A stretch of 64,000 bases of DNA from Raffaelea ambrosiae. Lineage: Eukaryota; Ascomycota; Sordariomycetes; Ophiostomatales; Ophiostomataceae. This document shows, one piece after another, positions 58,101 to 64,000 of this stretch; within the stretch, counting starts at the first letter, position 1; each line of letters starts with the position of its first letter. Under the pieces are notes generated by a model that was given only the letters and a program-made list of their open reading frames with translations, did not search any database and was not told the DNA's origin. Made by a program: the position numbers and the translations under genes. The stretch spans positions 1,305,154 through 1,369,153 of the forward strand of contig PCDI01000008.1 in NCBI GenBank assembly GCA_002778195.1. Reading direction: 5' to 3'.

Positions 58101-58854
58101 CACAACTCCTGTCAATGGCAGAGCGAGCCAAGAAACGTGGCGTACGTCCGTTCTGATACTGCTGCCGACGCTGATGCCACAAACATCGCAGTGCGTCTGA
58201 CAGCTTCGCTCTGTCCGTGTTTGTCAGTCACGTCTAAGCAAAGCAGGAGCTGCCGCGTCACTGCTTCAGCATTTCTGTTAGGCCGTGCCGGTGGCCGACT
58301 GAGACGGAAGTCAGATATTCTCGTTCGACCCGTCCTTTCCTGCGTTCTGGATGCCGATGCCAGCCTTCTTTCTTTCCCCTTTCTGACCCAATCTGCTTTA
58401 TCTGGTTGTTATCATTGGTGACCACATTGTGACTGCAGCCTTTCCAAACCGAGGACAGCTATCTCTCCTCTGTCGCCCACGCTCTCCGTCATTTTCTTGC
58501 CCGGGCCCGCAAAACTTGCAGCTTATATGCACATGTTGTGCACCCACAGGAGACCGGGGTGAACTGTTCTAGTCGGGCGAGGCTTGACCAACCGTTTGGG
58601 TTATTATTGGCCTTTCCATTTTTACTCGGTGTGGACTTCTTACTTCACCCTTGTCGACTGCTCCTTCCTCCCCGGAGGCCTTGAATATCAGAAAGCATAT
58701 TAGGCTTTCTTGCTGTCTGTCCTGGGAGCTGTCTTGTGGTCTTAGGGCCACGCCAAACCATCGCCAAGCTTGCTCAACAGCACGGCCATTTGTGTGTCTG
58801 TCTTCAAGTCAAGTTCAAGAAAAACCAGAGCCCACTAGATCCCACTAGACCAAT
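55138..58854. other. Intergenic between Slm1 and the MFS transporter
   Basis: No frame is convincing; frames of 180-200 codons on the minus strand are rich in Cys, Trp and Ser and lack splice signals or family motifs. The last 400 bp hold the transporter leader. Untranslated RNA genes cannot be judged by eye. Confidence 0.45.
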
Positions 58855-61569
58855 ATGTCTGCTCAAGACGGAAGGCGGTCGACTCCACTGCCTGGCACAC
58901 CGAACTCCGAAGACTTTCGGGTTGCCACAGAGGCTATGAAGCGGGCAGCAGAAGCCATGATAGCAGCAACAGAGTCGTTCCGGACGCAGTTCCATCACAA
59001 GGAATTGGCAGCAGCCAACCACGAGAGCAACGGCATGATTCCGCAAGACAATGGCATGAACAACAGGCATCTTCCTTCCGAAGCATCAGATCACCGTCCT
59101 GCTTCAGATGAACCCTACCATTCCACCCAGGCATATCAGCCTTCCATGCCTGCATCAGATGCGGCCTTGGCACAGAGTGGCAGCATCAGCCCCACGAGAA
59201 TGGGCTGCATGCCTTCCTCTCGTCTTGTTTCGCCTCCACTTGGGGAGGAAAGAGACTCCTCTCCTATCGCCAAACCAAAAGCTACACAGACTGCTGTCTC
59301 TTACACACCAAAGGGCAGTCCAAGCTCTCCTCCTTCGATACCGGCTCCTAGTCACACACCTTTCAGCCAATTCTTCCCCAAGCAACTGCAAACCTCCTAT
59401 GACAATGTCAATAATACCTATGCTACTGTGACACACCACAACGAAGAGGACTCTCGGCCGGATCTGGCCCCAACCGTGGCCCTGGAAACAATGCAGCGGC
59501 GCCCACTGCGCTCCCACTTCATCGAGAGTGACATGCCACTGGCGACACATCAAATTTTGCATGATACTGCTCTTCCAGATGTTCAAGCTAGCATTGGCCG
59601 GTCTGCTACAGAGCCTCTCCAGCCTAGCACACCCATGCCGGCTGCACCGCCCTCCACCATGGCACATAGCACTGAAAGTGTTTTGCGCTCTGCTCGAGCA
59701 CATGTCGACTTGGTGGAAGCAGCATCAAGACTGAAGGAGATGCACTCCTACCAGGGCGTGGGCCATGCTGGACAAGCAGTGTCTCCAGATGCCATGATGA
59801 CACCTGCTACATCAGGTGGTGGCGGCGGTAGCGACCGGGAGCCAGACCCAGTCTTGAAAATTGGGCGCTATACATATGTTCGGTCTGATAGCGATGACTT
59901 CCAAAGCTCCCTAAGTAGCAATGACGGTGTCCAGCGGTATACTACGATGCCTGTCAGCCAAAGTAGAAACCACCGCTACCAGAAGCATACGAAAGGGAGC
60001 TCCAGCAACAGTCATTCACGACCTCACGGGTTTTCGCGGTTACAGGAAGCATTGTTTGTACTCGTCATTTGTCTGTCACAGGTGCTAATGCTGTCAGGAA
60101 TGGCACAAGCATTGGTCCCAGGGCGAATTTTGGGCCAGTCGTTCCCCGGAACGCGTCCCGGAGACATTGCGTGGTACACTGCTGCTTACGGGCTGACCTC
60201 TGGCACGTTTGTCTTGCCCGCAGGCCGGCTGGGCGACATCTTCGGTCATCGCCGTATTTTTATTGCCGGCTTTCTCTGGTTTGCTCTCTGGAGTCTGCTT
60301 GCTGGCTTTGCTCAGCTAGTGCAGGGTAGCGGAGGGGGTGGCAGTCCAGCCCGCGGAACGGTTTACTTTGTCGTCAGCCGTGCCATGCAAGGCATTGGTC
60401 CAGCCATGCTCGTCCCCAATGGACAGGCTATGCTGGGCCGATCTTACCAACCCGGCCAACGCAAGAACATGGTCATGTGTCTCTTTGGCGCAGCTGCACC
60501 ACTGGGCTTTGTCACAGGCGCAGCCATGTCTTCGTTGTTTGCCCAGAAAGCCTCCTGGCCATGGGCATTTTGGACAATGGCAGCCGTCTGCATCTCACTA
60601 GCTGCTGTTTCCACACTGGTCTTGCCTGCGGACTCACCACCGGTCACTGCCCAGGCCAATGATACCTATGAGGACGACGACGTTGTGGCGCAGAAGAACG
60701 ACGAAAAGAGCAAGAGCGGGAGCGAGAGCCTTTTCATACGGATGGACGCTGCCGGCATGCTTCTTGGCGTTTCGTCTCTTGCCCTGGTAAATTTTGCCTT
60801 CAACCAAGCACCCATTGTTGGCTGGTCGACTCCATATGTCTATTTTCTTCTGATCATTGGCCTCTTGCTCTTTGCAGCTTTTGCGTATGTCGAGATCACC
60901 TTGGCACCACATCCACTGGTGCCTTTTGCGACAATGAAATCGACAACCAATTTTGTCTTGAGCTGCACAGCGGCAGGATGGAGCTGCTTTTCCGTGTGGC
61001 TATACTACTCAGTTTCCTTTCTGGAGAATCTGAGAGGCTGGTCGCCGCTGCTCACGAGCGCAGCCTATGCACCTGCGCCGTTTACAGGTCTTGCGGCAAG
61101 CCTGCTAACTGGATGTATGTTCACCCGTGGTGTGAAGCCACATTGGGTTATGCTGGCCAGTATGTGCGCCTTCTTTACGGGAAGCGTGCTTTATGCAACA
61201 GCTCCAGTCAATCAGCTGTACTGGCTCAACTCTTTCTTCAGCATCCTGATCATGCCATTCGGCATGGACATGAGCAACCCAGCAGCAATTATCCTGCTGA
61301 GCAACAGTGTGGGTCACGCCAACCAAGGCATCGCAGCAAGCCTCGTTGTGACCATTGTCAACTACTCTATATCTCTGTCGCTGGGTATTGCCGGGTCTGT
61401 GGAGGCAAGCAACTTCAATAAGGACAATCTGCTTGTAGGCTACAGAGCCGCTCAGTACTTTGGGCTGGGACTTGGCGGACTGGGCATACTGCTGGCAACG
61501 GCTTTCTTGTGTCGTAGCTTTTTTCATCGATCTCAGGATGTAATGGCAGCAGAGAATACTGGACCGTAA
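58855..61569 (+). CDS. MFS transporter, DHA2-like, with long N-terminal tail
   Basis: Single exon, 904 residues. From residue about 394 the protein has the multi-span MFS core, likely 14 helices, with LFVLVICLSQVLMLSGMAQA as the first helix, the loop motif GRLGDIFGHRRIF (motif A type) and SRAMQGIGPAMLVPNGQAM (motif C/B region of DHA2). It resembles fungal drug:proton antiporters such as the Atr1 group; substrate unknown. The preceding 390 residues are hydrophilic, Ser/Pro/His-rich and lack any domain I recognise; a helical, Ala-rich patch sits at 20-45. The start ATG at 58855 is in ATATGTCTGCTC and has no better alternative downstream until after the tail. The tail is unusually long for this family. 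Confidence 0.88.
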   Translation: MSAQDGRRSTPLPGTPNSEDFRVATEAMKRAAEAMIAATESFRTQFHHKELAAANHESNGMIPQDNGMNNRHLPSEASDHRPASDEPYHSTQAYQPSMPASDAALAQSGSISPTRMGCMPSSRLVSPPLGEERDSSPIAKPKATQTAVSYTPKGSPSSPPSIPAPSHTPFSQFFPKQLQTSYDNVNNTYATVTHHNEEDSRPDLAPTVALETMQRRPLRSHFIESDMPLATHQILHDTALPDVQASIGRSATEPLQPSTPMPAAPPSTMAHSTESVLRSARAHVDLVEAASRLKEMHSYQGVGHAGQAVSPDAMMTPATSGGGGGSDREPDPVLKIGRYTYVRSDSDDFQSSLSSNDGVQRYTTMPVSQSRNHRYQKHTKGSSSNSHSRPHGFSRLQEALFVLVICLSQVLMLSGMAQALVPGRILGQSFPGTRPGDIAWYTAAYGLTSGTFVLPAGRLGDIFGHRRIFIAGFLWFALWSLLAGFAQLVQGSGGGGSPARGTVYFVVSRAMQGIGPAMLVPNGQAMLGRSYQPGQRKNMVMCLFGAAAPLGFVTGAAMSSLFAQKASWPWAFWTMAAVCISLAAVSTLVLPADSPPVTAQANDTYEDDDVVAQKNDEKSKSGSESLFIRMDAAGMLLGVSSLALVNFAFNQAPIVGWSTPYVYFLLIIGLLLFAAFAYVEITLAPHPLVPFATMKSTTNFVLSCTAAGWSCFSVWLYYSVSFLENLRGWSPLLTSAAYAPAPFTGLAASLLTGCMFTRGVKPHWVMLASMCAFFTGSVLYATAPVNQLYWLNSFFSILIMPFGMDMSNPAAIILLSNSVGHANQGIAASLVVTIVNYSISLSLGIAGSVEASNFNKDNLLVGYRAAQYFGLGLGGLGILLATAFLCRSFFHRSQDVMAAENTGP

Positions 61570-62178
61570 TTGGCCGAGCCAACTTTGGTGAGTGGTTTGG
61601 TGACCTTTTTGGCAGCATTTGAGTTGGAAACGCAAGGTGGGAAGGTAGAACCAGCTTGGTATTTGCGGATGATTCTGTGTCTGCGTGCTGCTTAGAAGGT
61701 TTGGGTTAGGTCGGCTGGACCAGGAATCTCCTATCATTAGACGCAGCTATGGGATAAGTAAACAGATACACATTTTGTAAGAAAGGCAGCACGTCTTGGT
61801 CTTCACGGGAAAAAGGGAAAATACTATGAACAAAGAATATGTATTGAACAACAAAAAAAACAACGAAATCAAATATAGAAAACCCCAGGACAAGTTCCCA
61901 ACCAACCGATAACGCCTTGTATTTTTTGGTGTGTTTCTTTTAACTTTTTTTTTTAACGTTCTCCATTCGTCCACGCTTCCTTCTCTGTATCACCTCGATA
62001 TTATGCCGTTGACCGACTTCGAGAGTAGCGACACAAGCTCGATGGGATCTGTGTGAGGTCTGTGTTTGCCGTCACAATGCATTGTAGTGTTGTCGCTTCG
62101 GATGAGAAATGATGCGTGATCTTTGGAATTGACCAGAGACGTAGCCATCAAACAGTGAGCTGTCCTCTTCTCCTTCTC
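61570..62178. other. Convergent 3' region of the transporter and Gar1 genes
   Basis: AT-rich with A and T runs (61850-61960). No gene is visible. Confidence 0.55.
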
Positions 62179-62972
62179 TTAGTAGCCACCACGGAAGCTG
62201 CCACGGCCGCCCCGGCCACCACCACCACGGCCGCCAGAGAAACCACGGCCGCCACCAGAGCCACCACGGCTGAAGCCACCGCTGCCACCACGACTGCTGC
62301 CACCACGGAAGCCACCGGAGCCACCACGGCTGAAGCCACCGCCACCACGGGGACCACCGCGGCCACCGCGGCCGCCGAAACCACCACGGCCGCCACCGCG
62401 ACCGCCGAAACCACCACGGCCACCGCCCATGCCGGGCTTCTTCACGCGCTTCACCTCAGTGCCTGGGGGCGGCTTTGGCTTGGGCAGGAACCGCTCGAAC
62501 GGCAGCAGCTTGTCGCTGGACAGGAAAAAGCGGTCGCCCGGTTTGAAGCTCTTGGCCTGGACACCCTCGGACGGCTTAATAGTGAAGATGACCTGGTTGA
62601 TGGGTCCGAGGACCTCGTCGACCTTGCCGACGTTGGACTTGTTTTCGAGAAAGACAAAGGCGTTGAACTGGGGCACCTTGGTCGGGTTGACGCTCTTGCA
62701 GACCATCTCGCCCTCGCAGTCGTGCATAAAGGAGCCCATTTCGACAATGGAGGCTGGGGGGCCCATGTCGCGTTGTGGGAAGCCGCCACGGCCTGGAAGG
62801 AAATAAGTTATACATTAGCAATAATTCTAGAGTTATGTCTGTCTTTTTGGAGCGAAGCCAGGACAAACGCAAACGATCGGAGCGAGGACCAAACAAAAAA
62901 AAATAGAAACTTACCGCCACCACGGCCGCCAAAGCCTCCGCGACCGCGCGGGGCGCCACCACGGAAGGACAT
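62179..62972 (-). CDS. GAR1: H/ACA snoRNP subunit Gar1
   Basis: Nucleolar protein that binds the pseudouridine synthase Cbf5 in H/ACA particles. Exons 62972-62915 and 62792-62179 give 223 residues; the 122-nt intron has GTAAGT and CTTCCAG and rejoins G-G-R-G-G-F. The central Gar1 core at about residues 25-125 includes MGSFMHDCEGEMVCKSVNP, PQFNAFVFLENKSNVGKVDE and LPFERFLPKPKPPPG. Short RGG repeats precede it and a long RGG/SRGG tail (about 135-223) follows. The RGG tail produces a spurious 296-codon Ala/Thr frame on the plus strand. Size and order match Gar1 of other fungi. Confidence 0.95.
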
Positions 62973-64000
62973 GTTTGTTGTAGAAAGAAATGGTTCTTGT
63001 ATATAATAAGAATTCGCGGTATCCAATTGGTGTTGTGTCGTCGCGTGCAAAAAGTGTTGCGTTGTGGATGTCGCTTTGCTTGGGGGGGTGTCAAAGGGAA
63101 AAAAGAAATGTGCTTTTTTTTTGCTCTAATATTTTGCTGAAGCTTTTTTTTTTTTGCTCGCCTTTTTTTCTTACTACGAATGGGGCCACTTTATTGGGTG
63201 AACTCAAAAATTTGTGGATACTGTTCAGTTTATGGCTTAGCTCTAAAGTGCTTCTTATCTTATCGCTCCTTTGTGGGCGACGCAGCCTTCTTTTTCTTGC
63301 GGCCGCATAAAAAAAAGCAGAAGAGACAACAGAACAGGGTTTTGCAAATAAGTGTTGATCTTTTTTTTTTTTTTTTCAAGTAGAAAATGCAATTTATTTG
63401 CTGTCGATGTAGTATCTTGTCGAATTCATATTGAATATTGAGCTCGCTCAAGCAGAGCCCACGGCCTAACTGCTTGCTTCGGTTTTCATTCAACGCAATA
63501 GCAAGCTGAAGTGGAACCCGAATTTGCAGTCAGGCTGTTATTTGCACGAGTAGTTAAAAGTGTGGTCGAGAACGTATTGGCAAATCGCATCACCCGCGAA
63601 GTCACGTGCTACGGTTTGCGGTTCGCGAAATACAGTACTCGCAAGGTAGGGCATTGGTACTCCAGTGGAAGACCGCAAAAAGACAAACCTCGAAAGGAAC
63701 AGCAAATGAAAGGACTGACCACATTGTGGCTATATCTCGGAACTATTTTGACCTTGCGAGCTGAATGGCTGGCCGCGCATCTTACACCACCCTGGGTGGT
63801 CTGGCGGGCTGCTTTTTAATTGACGATTTGCCCCGCTTTTCGGGATAGCGCGCGCCCTGAACGCGTCGAAAAAAAGGCGAAGGGGTGGGCATCTGGGGAT
63901 TAGTAGTCATGGCGTTTGCGACAGCAGAGCCCGAGTAAAAAAAAAACGAAAGCTCTCCTTTGCACATACCGGTCTTTGTACTTTGTCCTCTGACTTGGCC
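62973..64000. other. Upstream of Gar1; rest of the window
   Basis: Holds several long T runs (63114-63170 and 63360-63377), and a GTCACGTG at 63601-63608. A 102-codon plus frame at 63511-63819 has no family match. No gene is supported to the window end. Confidence 0.5.

Noticed and set aside
62116..63006. 296-codon Ala/Thr-rich plus frame
   Set aside because: It is the complement of the Gar1 RGG repeat region.

Overview
The window is nuclear DNA of a filamentous ascomycete (Pezizomycotina, most like a Sordariomycete; I cannot fix the order). Reasons: short GT-AG introns (about 50-170 nt) with CTAAC/CTGAC branch sites, start contexts such as CACCATG and CAAGATG, CT-rich leaders, long Gln/Ala/Ser tracts, and Pezizomycotina-type proteins. 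I saw no tRNA, rRNA, CRISPR array or intact transposon.

Layout: 0-6 kb holds no gene I can support. 6.3-9.8 kb (+) is a Swi5/Ace2-type C2H2 factor behind a long leader. 11.5-15.7 kb (+) is a DUF4470-MYND protein. About 5 kb without a supported gene follows, with several minisatellites. 20.6-22.95 kb (+) is an ascomycete laccase, directly followed by an assembly seam (a single N flanked by an exact 95-bp duplication). 26.9-32.0 kb (-) is the most striking gene: a four-exon nitric oxide synthase-like protein with heme oxygenase and flavin reductase halves. 34.2-35.5 kb (-) is an unknown charged protein next to a pseudogene of an F-box-like/DUF7730-like protein (35.6-36.7 kb) broken by three in-frame stops.

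The right half is conserved housekeeping sequence: a HIRIP3-like chromatin protein (37.6-38.9), an unrecognised 98-residue spliced protein (39.0-39.6, -), AP-1 beta adaptin (40.1-42.6), an RPAP1/Rba50 RNA polymerase II assembly factor (43.2-44.55, -), the HIR-complex subunit Hpc2 (47.3-50.1), the TORC2 effector Slm1 (52.0-55.1), a DHA2-type MFS transporter with a long N-terminal tail (58.9-61.6), and the H/ACA snoRNP protein Gar1 (62.2-63.0, -).

There is no obvious biosynthetic cluster. Functional links are loose: two partners of the HIR/HIRA histone chaperone pathway (HIRIP3-like and Hpc2) lie within 13 kb, and laccase and the NOS-like enzyme are the accessory genes. Intron positions were assigned by eye from splice signals and reading-frame continuity; transcript data would settle the ones marked uncertain.
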